Shown: positions 25,576 to 36,119, counted from the stretch's first letter. The stretch: DNA of 64,000 nucleotides from CAJXII01 sp965242915 (GCA_965242915.1 CBDETN010000027.1:62001-126000); one strand, 5' to 3'. Program-made: numbers and translations. Notes: generated by a model from the sequence alone, not told the origin.

Positions 25576-26865
25576 ATGGCATTAATTACTGAATCATTTT
25601 TCAGCGCTGAAGGTCTTGAGAAAAGATTAGCAGGTAAAAAATTCTGGAAAACTATGATGACAGAATATTGGATTCCAAAAGATATTAACTTCTTATGGGC
25701 TCTTGGAGTTGTGTTAGCAGTAACATTTACAATTTTAATCATTAGTGGGATTTTCCTAACGATGTATTACAAACCAGATGTAAACTTAGCATTTGATAGT
25801 GTAAACTATACAATTATGCAAGAGGTTGCTTATGGTTGGTTATTTAGACATATGCATGGTGTTGCGGCATCTGTTATATTCTTGGTTATTTATATCCATA
25901 TGTTTACAGGTATATACTATGGTTCTTATAAAAAAGGTAGAGAGATGATTTGGATCTCTGGTATGCTTTTATTTGTAACTTTTAGTGCTGCTGGTTTCTC
26001 TGGATATATGCTTCCATGGGGACAAATGTCTTACTGGGCAGCTGCGGTTATTACAAACTTGTTTGCTGGTGGATCTTTAGAAGCTTATGGACTTGTTGAG
26101 TGGATTAGAGGTGGTTTCTCTGTTGGTGATGCTACTTTAACAAGATTCTTTATGTTACATGTATTTTTACTACCAATCGTTATTTTAATGATTATTGTGT
26201 TTCACTTTTATACATTAAGAATTCCACATGTTAACAATCAAGAATCTGAAGATATTGATTATGATGTAGAAGCTGAAAAATATTTAGCTGGAAATAAAAA
26301 AGAATCTAAAGTTATTCCTTTTTGGCCTGTGTTCTTATCAAAAGATTTTGCTGTAGTTGGAGTATTTTTAATATTCTATTTCTATCTTGTATTCTTTAAC
26401 TATAACTTTGCAATGGATCCAGTTAACTTTGACCCTGCAAATGCAATGGTTACACCTGCTCATATTTACCCTGAGTGGTATTTCTTATGGTCTTATGAAA
26501 CACTAAGAGGACCTTTCTTCGATATGTTTGGTATGAAAGCTGGAGATATTGGTCTTATTGTATTTGCTTTAGCACAAGTTATTTTCTTGGTATTTCCATT
26601 TTTAGATAGAGATCCAGATGTAAACCCTGCACATAGAAGACCTAGATTCTTTATTTGGTTCTGGGTTATGCTTGTAGATTTACTTGTACTTTCTGTTTAT
26701 GGTAAATTGGCACCTCTTGCTCTTATTAGAGAAGATGTTTCATTTATGGCATATTGGTTTGATAATGCACATGTAGGATTCTATGCAACAATTGTATTCT
26801 TATTACTATGGATAGTATTGCCATTTATTACAAAAGCTGATGCAAAAGCAAGAGGAGCGTTATAA
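25576..26865 (+). CDS. petB: Cytochrome b subunit of the bc1 complex
   Basis: 429 residues, multispanning. The haem b ligands are in FRHMHGVAAS and HVFLLPIVILMIIVFHFY, and the quinol-site motif PEWY lies in IYPEWYFLW. Full-length b-type (fused), not the split b6/IV form. It shares one base with the petC start (TAATG). Confidence 0.96.
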   Translation: MALITESFFSAEGLEKRLAGKKFWKTMMTEYWIPKDINFLWALGVVLAVTFTILIISGIFLTMYYKPDVNLAFDSVNYTIMQEVAYGWLFRHMHGVAASVIFLVIYIHMFTGIYYGSYKKGREMIWISGMLLFVTFSAAGFSGYMLPWGQMSYWAAAVITNLFAGGSLEAYGLVEWIRGGFSVGDATLTRFFMLHVFLLPIVILMIIVFHFYTLRIPHVNNQESEDIDYDVEAEKYLAGNKKESKVIPFWPVFLSKDFAVVGVFLIFYFYLVFFNYNFAMDPVNFDPANAMVTPAHIYPEWYFLWSYETLRGPFFDMFGMKAGDIGLIVFALAQVIFLVFPFLDRDPDVNPAHRRPRFFIWFWVMLVDLLVLSVYGKLAPLALIREDVSFMAYWFDNAHVGFYATIVFLLLWIVLPFITKADAKARGAL

Positions 26866-27749
26866 TGAGAGAGTTAAAAATATTAGCAGTCGTTGCGTTC
26901 TTTACAGGTCTTTTATATTGGGGTGTTGAGCCATTTGCTCACACTCAATTACATAAACATGTTTCACATCCTGAATATTCATTTAGTGATGTAGATGGGT
27001 TAAATGGTATGACTGGTGATGCAGCAAAAGGTGCTGAACTTGTAACTGCAAACTGTATTGCATGTCATGCTATTGAAAAAGCTGGTTTCCCCCCAATGAT
27101 AGATGATGTAAGTAGTGCAGCATCTTATGGTGTGGTTCCACCAGATTTAAGTACTTCTGGACATTTATATAATGCTGACTATTTAGCTGCATTTATCAAA
27201 AATCCAGCTAAAGCTGCTAAAGTTGAACATAAATTCGTGGATGGTAAAGTTCACCCTATGCCTAATTATGATTGGATGCAGCCACAAGAGATAGCTGATA
27301 TGGTAGCTTACTTACAGTCAATTGCTCCAGCAGCAATGACTAATAAAGAAGTGTTTGTTGATGCTTGTCAAAGATGTCATAGTATTAAATATGGTGACTT
27401 TAAATTTGATGGTACAAAAAGTTCAATGTTAGCTAAAACACCAGATGCAAATATAAAAGCATACATGGGAACAATTCCTCCTGATTTATCTCAATATATC
27501 AGAAGTAGAAGTGTAGGTTATTTACATGAATTTATAAATGAGCCTGGAAAACATCTTGAGGGTACAGCTATGCCTAGAGTTGGATTAACAGAAGATGTAG
27601 AAAATCAAGTTATTACATATATGGAAGAAGTTGGTGATAGTAAAAAAGGTGAAAGAGAAGCACTTGCTGGACCATTTTTAGGTTATCTTGTAATCTTTGC
27701 AATATTTGCATGGTTATGGAAAGCTAAAATTTGGCGAGAAGTACACTAA
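26865..27749 (+). CDS. petC: Dihaem cytochrome c subunit (c1 equivalent) of the bc1 complex
   Basis: 294 residues. Two haem c sites, CIACH (about 62-66) and CQRCH (about 168-172), an N-terminal membrane anchor and a C-terminal one (FLGYLVIFAIFAWLWKAKIW). The dihaem form is the Campylobacterota arrangement. Passes electrons from the Rieske protein to soluble c-type cytochromes. Confidence 0.94.
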   Translation: MRELKILAVVAFFTGLLYWGVEPFAHTQLHKHVSHPEYSFSDVDGLNGMTGDAAKGAELVTANCIACHAIEKAGFPPMIDDVSSAASYGVVPPDLSTSGHLYNADYLAAFIKNPAKAAKVEHKFVDGKVHPMPNYDWMQPQEIADMVAYLQSIAPAAMTNKEVFVDACQRCHSIKYGDFKFDGTKSSMLAKTPDANIKAYMGTIPPDLSQYIRSRSVGYLHEFINEPGKHLEGTAMPRVGLTEDVENQVITYMEEVGDSKKGEREALAGPFLGYLVIFAIFAWLWKAKIWREVH

Positions 27750-27761
27750 AAGGATAAAATA

Positions 27762-28157
27762 ATGAAATTAACTAAAATTTTAATAGCTGGTATCCTTATT
27801 GTAAGTTTTGCTAATGCTAACGATATAATGCAACAGTCAATGAGTACTATGGATAATGGTATGAATTTAATTCAAAAAGGTTTTATGCATAACAATGTAG
27901 ACCTTATTAAAGATGGTATGGCTATGGTAAAAAAGGGAAATAAAGATTTCTCAAATCCTAAGCTTATTAAGAAATATTTACCTGAGCATAAAAAGCATAT
28001 GATAAATATTGCTGAAAATCAATCAAAAAGAATTGCTTTGAACTTAAATGTTCTTGAGTTAAGACTTGATGATAAATCTTATATAAATGCTGCTCATGCT
28101 TATTCTGATATGTTAACAGCATGTTCTAGATGTCATGGATTAGTAAGAAACTGGTAA
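27762..28157 (+). CDS. Periplasmic monohaem cytochrome c, class II-like
   Basis: 131 residues with a signal peptide (ILIAGILIVSFANAN). A single haem site CSRCH lies 6 residues from the C-terminus, and the rest looks like a four-helix bundle; haem at the C-terminus is the class II (c'/c556) arrangement. It starts 12 bases after petC and before the operon terminator, so it is co-transcribed and may be an electron-transfer partner. No sixth-ligand Met can be assigned with confidence. Confidence 0.8.
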   Translation: MKLTKILIAGILIVSFANANDIMQQSMSTMDNGMNLIQKGFMHNNVDLIKDGMAMVKKGNKDFSNPKLIKKYLPEHKKHMINIAENQSKRIALNLNVLELRLDDKSYINAAHAYSDMLTACSRCHGLVRNW

Positions 28158-28176
28158 TACAGATTCTAATGTAAAA

Positions 28177-28208
28177 AAGGGGAAGCTTTAATTAGCTTCC
28201 CCTTTTTT
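28177..28208 (+). terminator. Intrinsic terminator of the pet operon
   Basis: GGGGAAGCT pairs with AGCTTCCCC around the loop TTAATT and is followed by seven T. Confidence 0.92.
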
Positions 28209-28221
28209 TATTTATTTGATA

Positions 28222-28893
28222 TTAAAGTATAATTTTAGAAGCTACACTTAAAACAGCAGTTTCACTTCTAAGTATTAAATTAGAATCTATCCCTACAATT
28301 TTTTCTTCTTTTATTTTACCTGTCTCATTATGAGAAAAGCCACCCTCGCAACCAATCACTATAGTATTGATTCTTTCTTTTTTAGTATCTATATGATTAT
28401 TAGAAAAATTAAACATAAAAGTATCAGGATATGCTTTTAAAAAATCATCTAAACTGTCAAAGAGAGCTAAACTCATTAAATTACTTCTACCACATTGTTG
28501 AGATGAGTTTATAAGTATTTTATTTAACTTATCAAAATTAATTTTAAATTGTTTTTGTGAGTATTGACAATATATAAATGATATTTTTTCAATACCCAGT
28601 TCATTTAAACTTGAAAGTACTTTTTCTATGATTTTAGTGTCAACTACACACCATCCAATATGCAAAGATTTATTTTGTTTAATAATCTTTTCTTCACAAG
28701 ATATCAGATTTAATTGAGTTTGTCTTTTTTCACAATTGACAATCTCGTATTCATACAAATTATCATCATTTAAATTTCGTAAAAAAAGATTAGTATCAAT
28801 TTTTACTCTTCTTACTTTAAATAAATATTTATGCAAGTTTCCATCTATAGTTAAAGTTGATCGCCCGCTATCTTTATGATATGTAAACTGCAT
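28222..28893 (-). CDS. rsmE: 16S rRNA (uracil-1498-N3)-methyltransferase
   Basis: 223 residues. The SPOUT knot shows INTIVIGCEGGFSHNE and ILRSETAVLSVASKII at the C-terminus, the SAM-binding trefoil signature. The N-terminal PUA-like part begins MQFTYHKDSGRST. It lies 3 bases after the membrane protein gene upstream on its strand. Confidence 0.92.
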   Translation of the reverse strand: MQFTYHKDSGRSTLTIDGNLHKYLFKVRRVKIDTNLFLRNLNDDNLYEYEIVNCEKRQTQLNLISCEEKIIKQNKSLHIGWCVVDTKIIEKVLSSLNELGIEKISFIYCQYSQKQFKINFDKLNKILINSSQQCGRSNLMSLALFDSLDDFLKAYPDTFMFNFSNNHIDTKKERINTIVIGCEGGFSHNETGKIKEEKIVGIDSNLILRSETAVLSVASKIIL

Positions 28894-28896
28894 ATT

Positions 28897-29301
28897 TTAG
28901 AATATCTTGGATACTATAAATGTAAATATAAGTGCACTTATCTCCATAGTATAAATCTTTTTTGCAAATATTTTAAATTCCTCTTGTTTTTCAATATCTG
29001 TTGATCTTATTACTCTCATCTTTTTATATCTTTTTATCTCTAAAACCATAAGAAAAATTGTAGTTATAGTCATAAGTATAACTGTAACACTTAAATCATG
29101 AGAGTAAGCAGCTACTATCATACCGGTATATGCTGTACAAGCATTTAAAAAATGGTAAAAAGGTGTCATAAATTTTAGTTGTTTTGCCAAAGCCATATAG
29201 TTTGTTGATTTTGAAATACTGTTATAATTAAAAACCATAACACCTAGTAATAAAAATATTGTTAATACATGTGTGAAAATTGAAGTTTCTACGAAATCCA
29301 T
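28897..29301 (-). CDS. Conserved membrane protein of unknown function
   Basis: 134 residues, four predicted membrane segments. The start MDFVETSIFTHV is chosen because AGAGG lies 8 bases upstream; a longer frame to 29340 exists but would intrude on the moeA promoter. A KRYKKMRVIRS loop follows the third segment. Coupled to rsmE. I do not recognise a family. Confidence 0.7.
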   Translation of the reverse strand: MDFVETSIFTHVLTIFLLLGVMVFNYNSISKSTNYMALAKQLKFMTPFYHFLNACTAYTGMIVAAYSHDLSVTVILMTITTIFLMVLEIKRYKKMRVIRSTDIEKQEEFKIFAKKIYTMEISALIFTFIVSKIF

Positions 29302-29363
29302 ATAATAAGCCTCTATAAATTTTTTGGGTATTATATCCAAACAATTATGAATTAGGAAGTATT

Positions 29364-30593
29364 ATGGCAGTATTAGTAAAAGAAGCATTAAATTTAATAG
29401 AACAACATATATCTAATACAGGTTATGAAATTGTAACTATAGAACAATCAGTTGGAAGAATATCTGCCCAAGAAATATTTGCAGCCTATTTAATGCCGCG
29501 ATTTAACAATTCAGCTATGGATGGTTATGGAGTCAAAATTAATGATGCCGGTAAAAGTATTACTGTAATTGAAACAATTTTAGCCGGAAGTGAGAAACTT
29601 ATAAATATTCAAAATGGACAATGTATAAAAATTATGACAGGGGCTAGAGTACCTAAAAGTGTAAATGCAATTGTACCTCAAGAATTAATAAATATTTTAG
29701 ATGATGGTAATATAAAATTACCTGCGGATATTAAGCAAAATTCACATATCAGATTTATTGGAGAAGATATTCAAGATGGCGAGCGTTTAATAAATACTGG
29801 TGATGAAATAAATTCTGCAAAAATAACTTTGCTATCTTCTCAAGGTATCACACACATAAAAGTTTATAAAAAACCTAAAGTTGTCGTATTTGCCAGCGGT
29901 GAAGAGTTAAAATTACATTATGACAAACATATAGAAGAATATCAACTGTTTAATTCAAACACACCAACTTTAATAGCGCGAGCACAAGAGCTTGGCTGTG
30001 ATGTAACTTTTGTTGGTATGGCGAAAGATTGTGTTGAGAGCTTAAAAGAACTTATTGTCAACTCTTTAGATGCTGATTTAATTATTACCAGCGGCGGGGT
30101 TAGTGTTGGAGAGGCTGATTTTACAAAAGAAGCTTTTGATGCTCTTGATATGAAAACTATTTTCAACGGCATTGTTATCAAACCGGGAAAACCAACCATT
30201 TTAGGAAAAATTAAAAACACTACTATTTTAAATTTACCCGGAAATCCACTGGCATCTTCACTTATATTTGAACTATTTGGGAAAATAGTGGTTCAAAAAT
30301 TAAGTGGCAGTAAAAATATTTATCATAATATAATCAAAGCAAAGCTGTCACAGAATCTCAGAAATAAAAAAGGTAGAATCACTATCATACCTGGAGATTT
30401 TGATGGAGAATTTTTTATACCCTCAAGTAAAAGAAGTCCCGGAATGGTAAGTGTATTAAGTCATTGTAACAGTATGATTGTACTTGATGAAAATGTTGAA
30501 CATATAAGCGAAAATCAAACAGTTAATGTTTTACCGATTAACTGGAAATTCTTTACAAAAAATGAAAGAGATTTTTTAACTTATGACAAATAA
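29364..30593 (+). CDS. moeA: Molybdopterin molybdenumtransferase
   Basis: 409 residues. MPRFNNSAMDGYGV, MTGARVPKSVNAIVPQE, FNSNTPTL, TSGGVSVGEADF and LNLPGNPLASSLIFELF are the ordered MoeA motifs. Inserts molybdate or tungstate into molybdopterin; used by formate dehydrogenase, nitrate reductase and similar enzymes. Overlaps queC by 11 bases. Confidence 0.96.
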   Translation: MAVLVKEALNLIEQHISNTGYEIVTIEQSVGRISAQEIFAAYLMPRFNNSAMDGYGVKINDAGKSITVIETILAGSEKLINIQNGQCIKIMTGARVPKSVNAIVPQELINILDDGNIKLPADIKQNSHIRFIGEDIQDGERLINTGDEINSAKITLLSSQGITHIKVYKKPKVVVFASGEELKLHYDKHIEEYQLFNSNTPTLIARAQELGCDVTFVGMAKDCVESLKELIVNSLDADLIITSGGVSVGEADFTKEAFDALDMKTIFNGIVIKPGKPTILGKIKNTTILNLPGNPLASSLIFELFGKIVVQKLSGSKNIYHNIIKAKLSQNLRNKKGRITIIPGDFDGEFFIPSSKRSPGMVSVLSHCNSMIVLDENVEHISENQTVNVLPINWKFFTKNERDFLTYDK

Positions 30594-31254
30594 AAAAAAA
30601 GCCGTATCTATCTTAAGCGGTGGTATGGACTCAACTTTAGCATCATTTATAGCAAAAAATGACGGTTATGAGATAGTAGCAGTTCATTTTAATTATGGAC
30701 AAAGAACACAACAAAAAGAGTTAGAAGCTTTTAGAAATATTTGTAAAGCTTTAGATGTGAAGAAAAAATATGAGATAGATATACCATTCTTTACTGATAT
30801 TGGAGCAAGTGCTTTAACTGATAAAACTATTGAAGTGCCAACTTCCGGCATAGAAGATGGAGTACCTGTTACTTATGTGCCGTTTAGAAATGGAATATTT
30901 TTAAGTATTGCTGCTGCTGTTGCAGAGAAAGAAGGTGCTGAAGCTGTTTTTATAGGTGTTGTTGAAGAAGACAGCAGTGGATATCCTGATTGTACTGATA
31001 CATTTATAAATAAAATGCAAGATGCAATGAATCAAGGTACAAAAGAAGAAACACAATTAAAAATTATTACTCCTTTAGTTCACTTAAAAAAAGAAGATAT
31101 TGTAAAAAAGTCAATGGAATTAAATGTGCCGCTAGAATTAACTTGGAGTTGCTATGCCAATGAAGATAAAGCTTGCGGAGTTTGTGATAGTTGCAGACTT
31201 AGGCTGAAAGGTTTTAAAGAAGCTAACTTTAAAGATTTGATTGAATATTATTAA
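30583..31254 (+). CDS. queC: 7-cyano-7-deazaguanine synthase
   Basis: 223 residues. PP-loop SILSGGMDSTLA near the N-terminus, VHFNYGQRTQQKELEAF, and the C-terminal zinc site SCYANEDKACGVCDSCRLRLKGF. Makes preQ0, the queuosine precursor, by ATP-dependent amidation and dehydration of CDG. Starts inside the end of moeA. Confidence 0.96.
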   Translation: MTNKKKAVSILSGGMDSTLASFIAKNDGYEIVAVHFNYGQRTQQKELEAFRNICKALDVKKKYEIDIPFFTDIGASALTDKTIEVPTSGIEDGVPVTYVPFRNGIFLSIAAAVAEKEGAEAVFIGVVEEDSSGYPDCTDTFINKMQDAMNQGTKEETQLKIITPLVHLKKEDIVKKSMELNVPLELTWSCYANEDKACGVCDSCRLRLKGFKEANFKDLIEYY

Positions 31255-31298
31255 TTTTTATGTTACAATATATAAAATCAATAAGAAGAATCAAATAA

Positions 31299-33206
31299 AT
31301 GCTCAGTAACCTTTTTAAAAAATCATATACAGTAGAAGCATTTAGAAAACTACTAACTACTAAACCTCCAGACTTAAAAGAGATAAAAGAAGCTTTAAAT
31401 AATGGAGTAGATGTTAATTATCTTGATAAAAAGGGTGAGACATTCTTACACTATGCTATTAAAAAGAATTTACCTACTTGTGCAAAAGTGCTCATTGAAG
31501 CCGGTATTGATGTAAATAAAAAAGACAGTAATAACAACTATCCAATATATACAGCTATTGATAAAGGTAACAAGCTTATTACTCAAGCTCTTTTGGCATC
31601 AAAAAAGGTCAATGTAAATAAATTAAAAGATAATAGAACTTTATTGCAAGATGCTGTACTAAACGGTGATAAGAATATTGTCGGTATGCTGTTAAAAACA
31701 GATATAGATATCAACCATATTGATGCAAGGGGTAGAAATGTAGCTTTTGATGCAATATCCAATGGTAATGAAAAAATTATAGATACAGTTTTAGAAATTG
31801 AAGACTTAAATCTTAATAAAAAAGATTCGCAATCACGGACTATTTTACATCAAAAAAATGTAATTGAAGATGATAAATTAGCAAAAAAATTAATTATAAA
31901 AGGTGCAGATCCTACTATCCTTGATGAAAGTGAAAAAAGTTATTTATTACATGCAGCTTTACGAGGTATTGAAACAGATGAAATTATAGATATTATTATT
32001 GATAACGATTTTGATATTAATACACCGGTTAGAAATAAAAATTCAATTTTGATGGAGATAATGTTTGCCTTTACAAAATTAAGTGCCGCTGAGAGTCATA
32101 GACGAGATAATCTAATGTCCATGGCAGACAAGCTTGTAAAAAAAGGTATTGATGTTAACGCAATTAATAATAAGGATGAAACAGTATTATTTGATGCAAT
32201 TAAAAAACTTGATATTAAGGCTTGTGCTTTTTTAATAAAAGAGGGAACACCTTTAAATGTTGTAAATAATAATGGGGACACTGTATTATCTGAAATTATA
32301 TACAAGGGTATTAGAGCTTTAGATATAATCTATTTATTGATAAAACATGGTGCTGATGTAAATTATAAAAATAAATATCAGCAGACTATTATAGAGATAT
32401 TAAATGAACTTGTTTTATATGTGCATGGCAATATAGATATTATATATGTACCTGAGAATAAAATCAATAAAAATGGACAATATGTAAGGCTGCTTAAAGA
32501 GATGTTAGATTTATCAAAATATGATGTTAATACAATATCATCAGAAGGTGAACCTTTATTCTTTAAATCACTGCTATTTGGCAATAAAGCATTATTTGGT
32601 CTTTATTGCCAATATGATGTTAATATTAATGCAGTCAATATCAGAGGCAATAGTATTTTTTCTAGATATGTAGGTAAAATGGCATCATGGGAAACTTTAC
32701 CAAAAGATTTCAGAGAAGTTGTTATAATGTTACTTGATAAAAAAATTAATGTTAATAAGCAAGATAAAGATGGAAAAACAATGCTTTCAAAATTAATTAA
32801 CTCTGATAATATGAGAGCTTTTAGGATATTATTTGGTGTAACTAAATTTAACTTCTTATTGCAGGACAACAGAGGTTTTACCCTTATTCATGATTGTATT
32901 TCAACCTCAAATCTTACTATTATCAAACTTGTTGACCAATTAGAGCCTAAACTGAAAAATATCCCTGATAATATAGGAATATTACCAATTACATATGCTG
33001 CGTTATTTGGAAAAGTTGATGTTGTATTAGAGTTGATGAATTTGGAATCAAACTTTAAAAGTAATAAAGTTATTCCAAAAGCGGCAAAACTCAAATTGGC
33101 TCCACTAGTGGCTAATCTTGAAAAACTAGTAGATGAAGATAGAGATAAACAATATAAATTAGATATACTAAAAGATCAAATTACAAGAGATTTTACAGTA
33201 AATTAA
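31299..33206 (+). CDS. Ankyrin-repeat protein
   Basis: 635 residues. Many ankyrin repeats are visible through the recurring patterns G.DVN..D..GET.LHYAI, AGIDVNKKDSN and HGADVNYKNK from residue 40 to about 570. No signal peptide or membrane segment, so probably cytoplasmic protein-protein scaffold. Partner and role are unknown. Between queC and era on the same strand with 44- and 56-base gaps. Confidence 0.88.
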   Translation: MLSNLFKKSYTVEAFRKLLTTKPPDLKEIKEALNNGVDVNYLDKKGETFLHYAIKKNLPTCAKVLIEAGIDVNKKDSNNNYPIYTAIDKGNKLITQALLASKKVNVNKLKDNRTLLQDAVLNGDKNIVGMLLKTDIDINHIDARGRNVAFDAISNGNEKIIDTVLEIEDLNLNKKDSQSRTILHQKNVIEDDKLAKKLIIKGADPTILDESEKSYLLHAALRGIETDEIIDIIIDNDFDINTPVRNKNSILMEIMFAFTKLSAAESHRRDNLMSMADKLVKKGIDVNAINNKDETVLFDAIKKLDIKACAFLIKEGTPLNVVNNNGDTVLSEIIYKGIRALDIIYLLIKHGADVNYKNKYQQTIIEILNELVLYVHGNIDIIYVPENKINKNGQYVRLLKEMLDLSKYDVNTISSEGEPLFFKSLLFGNKALFGLYCQYDVNINAVNIRGNSIFSRYVGKMASWETLPKDFREVVIMLLDKKINVNKQDKDGKTMLSKLINSDNMRAFRILFGVTKFNFLLQDNRGFTLIHDCISTSNLTIIKLVDQLEPKLKNIPDNIGILPITYAALFGKVDVVLELMNLESNFKSNKVIPKAAKLKLAPLVANLEKLVDEDRDKQYKLDILKDQITRDFTVN

Positions 33207-33262
33207 ATTGTTAAAAAATATAATAAGAAAAGATAATAAAATGATGACTAAAGGAGATTGCT

Positions 33263-34147
33263 ATGCACACTAAATGCGGATATGTTTCAACAATAGGTAG
33301 ACCAAATGCAGGTAAGAGTTCACTTCTTAACTGGCTAGTCGGTGAAAAGATTACAATGGTTTCTCACAAAGCAAATGCTACACGAAAAAGATCAAATGTA
33401 ATAGTGATGCACAAAGATGACCAAATAGTATTTGTAGATACTCCCGGTCTTCACGAGCAAGAAAAACTGATAAATCAATTTATGTTAGCAGAGGCTTTAA
33501 AGGCTATGGGTGATTGTGATTTAATTTTATTTTTAGCTCCTGTTACTGATAAAATTTGTCATTATGAAGACTTTTTAGAGAAAAATAAAAAGAATACTAA
33601 ACATATCTTACTGCTTACAAAAACTGATTTTGTAGGACAAAAAGAATTATTTGAAAAAATTGCTGAATATAAAAAGTATCAAGATAGATATGAATCTATA
33701 ATTCCTGTATCTATTAAAAAAGGGAAAAAACAAGCTGATATTTTAGATGAAGTTGTAAAATATCTACCTGAACATCCGTATCTATTCGATCCTGAAATTT
33801 TAACTGATACTCATTTACGAGAAATTTATAGAGAATTTATCAGAGAATCAATTTTTGAAAATATCAGTGATGAGATACCTTATGAAGCTGATGTTGTAAT
33901 TGATACAGTTGAAGAGAAGAAAAATATTGATGTGATTAAAGCTACAATTGTAGTAGAAAAATCAAGCCAAAAAGGGATGATAATAGGTAAAGGTGCTGCT
34001 GCGATTAAAAGAATTGGCAGAGATGCCAGAGCCAAAATAGAAAAATTAACTCAAAAGAAAGTTTATCTTGAACTATTTGTTTCAGTAAAAAAAGGCTGGA
34101 GTAAAAATAAAGCCGGCTTAAAAGAGATGGGGTATCATTTCGATTGA
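33263..34147 (+). CDS. era: GTPase Era
   Basis: 294 residues. G1 GRPNAGKSS, G3 DTPGLHE, G4 TKTD, then a C-terminal KH domain with KGMIIGKGAAAIKRIG. Needed for 30S assembly through binding of the 16S 3' end. Strong ribosome binding site AAAGGAG. Confidence 0.95.
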   Translation: MHTKCGYVSTIGRPNAGKSSLLNWLVGEKITMVSHKANATRKRSNVIVMHKDDQIVFVDTPGLHEQEKLINQFMLAEALKAMGDCDLILFLAPVTDKICHYEDFLEKNKKNTKHILLLTKTDFVGQKELFEKIAEYKKYQDRYESIIPVSIKKGKKQADILDEVVKYLPEHPYLFDPEILTDTHLREIYREFIRESIFENISDEIPYEADVVIDTVEEKKNIDVIKATIVVEKSSQKGMIIGKGAAAIKRIGRDARAKIEKLTQKKVYLELFVSVKKGWSKNKAGLKEMGYHFD

Positions 34148-36119
34148 CAAACAATACGAAAAAAACCAGCTATACAAAAATAACAGCAAAGATAATGGTT
34201 ATTACACTCCTTATAACCTTAACTTTTGCATATATTTACGGTGAATACCTAAAAACCAAATCTATAAAGTCTTTATCAAAATCAGATGCAAAACAAACCA
34301 GTATGCTGGTATTTGAATCTCTATATTCAGCTATGGAAAAAGGATGGACAAAAGAAGATTTAAAAAAAATAATTCAAAGATTAAACAATGTAAATGAAGA
34401 TTTGAAAATAAATATTTACAGGTCAAAAGTTGTCTCTGAAAAATTTGGAATTATAAAAAGTGATGAAAATATAATAAAAAGCAATAAAGATGTAGCAAAA
34501 GCCATAAAAGGTGAAGAGATACTAAATATTCTTGATAATGACCATATTGAATATTTTTATCCAATAGTTGCAAAACAAAACTGTTTAGCATGTCATACAA
34601 ATGCAAATATCCAAGATATACTAGGGGTAATAACCGTCGCTTATCCTGTAGTTGATTTAAAAGTTTCATTAAATGATATGATAAACTTTTTTGTCATTTT
34701 TATTATAGTTTTCTCAATTTTCTTATTTTTAGTGCTTTTTATAGAATTTGATACATATTTATTAAAACCTATTAAAAATTTTGTAACTACAATTAATAAT
34801 ATCTCCACTAGCCATGACATAACCAAAAGAATAGAATTAGATAATAATGTTGAAGAGATAAACTCCATGCAAATTGTATTTAATAATATGCTGGACTCCA
34901 TTGAGTTTCAATTTTATAATGATACTCTTACAAAACTGCCAAATAGAAAAAAAACTATTAGAGATACTTGATAAAAAAGATAATTATGTATTTATGATTA
35001 TAAATATTGATAAGTTTCAAGGGATAAACGATTTATATGGAAATAGCGAGGGGGATGTGGTTTTAAAAGAATTTGCATCCTTTCTTCAAACAAAAATACC
35101 AAAAGAGTGTAAACTATTTAGACTTCAATGCAGATGAATTTGGTATGCTGTTTTATAAAAATTTTGATTTGGAATTTTTTGATAAATTTACAAAAATTTT
35201 AATTGAAGATGCAAGTCACGCCAGATTTGATCTGGATAATGGAAAAAGTAATATTTTTTTAAATTGTACAATAGGTATTTCTCATGGTGACCACTCTTTG
35301 CTTATAAATACAGATATTGCACTAAAACTCGCTAAAAAAAGAAAGAAAGATTATCTTGTATATGATCCGTCAATGCAACTCGAACATGAATATGAACAAA
35401 ACTTAAAATGGACAAAGAGGATAAAGGATGCTATTAAAAATGACAAAATCATCTCTTTATTTCAACCAATTGTTGATTGTAAAACACAGGAAATTGTAAA
35501 ATATGAATCATTAATGAGAATGATTGATGATAATGGTGAATATATCTCCCCTGCATTCTTTTTGGATTTAGCAAAGAAAAACAAGCTATATCATCAACTT
35601 ACAAAAATAGTTATCAATAAAACTTTTAATCTATTTGAAAAATTACCTTATATGGTATCTATAAACTTATCTGTTGATGATATTTTAGATAATGAGATTG
35701 TATCTTTAATAAAAACAAGATTATTCAATAGCAATATAGGGGAAAGAGTAGTTTTTGAAATTATTGAATCTGAAGGTATTGAAAACTTTGAAAAAGTAGT
35801 TGAATTTATAGATGAAGTTAAGAAATTTGGCTGTAAAATATCTATTGATGATTTTGGTACAGGTTACTCAAACTTTGAATATCTTATGAAACTTAAAGTT
35901 GATTATATAAAGATAGATGCTTCTATGATTAAAAATATTGATTCTAATAAAGAATCGCTAATGATAATAGAAACTATTGTAGATTTTGCAAAAAAATTAA
36001 ATATTAAAACAATAGGTGAGTTTGTTTATTCTAAAAGTGTATTTGATAAAGTTGTTGAAGTTGGTGTAGATTATGCACAAGGGTATTATTTTGGAGAGCC
36101 TACTTTATTAGATAGTTAG
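34144..36119 (+). pseudogene. Haem-sensor (DUF3365-like) HAMP-GGDEF-EAL protein, two frameshifts
   Basis: A TTG start overlaps the era stop. Frame 1 (34144-34971) holds membrane segment 1, a periplasmic domain with CLACH near residue 140 as in DUF3365/Tll0287-like sensors, membrane segment 2 (VIFIIVFSIFLFLVLF), HAMP, and the start of GGDEF (DTLTKLPNRKK). An extra A in an eight-A run near 34950 moves the frame; the middle (LLEILDKKDNYVFMIINIDKFQGIN...) runs to about 35128, where another one-base gain moves it to the frame ending at 36119. The third part has NADEF in place of GGDEF and a full EAL domain (FQPIVD, YESLMRM, SIDDFGTGYSNFEYL). If repaired, the product is about 657 residues: inactive cyclase, probable c-di-GMP phosphodiesterase. 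Confidence 0.8.

Noticed and set aside
34940..35135. Programmed frameshifting in the GGDEF-EAL gene
   Set aside because: Two same-direction shifts, one without a slippery sequence, fit mutation or error better.
34874..35137. Separate small gene within the GGDEF region
   Set aside because: Its residues are the missing middle of the GGDEF domain; it is a frame fragment of the broken gene, not a gene.
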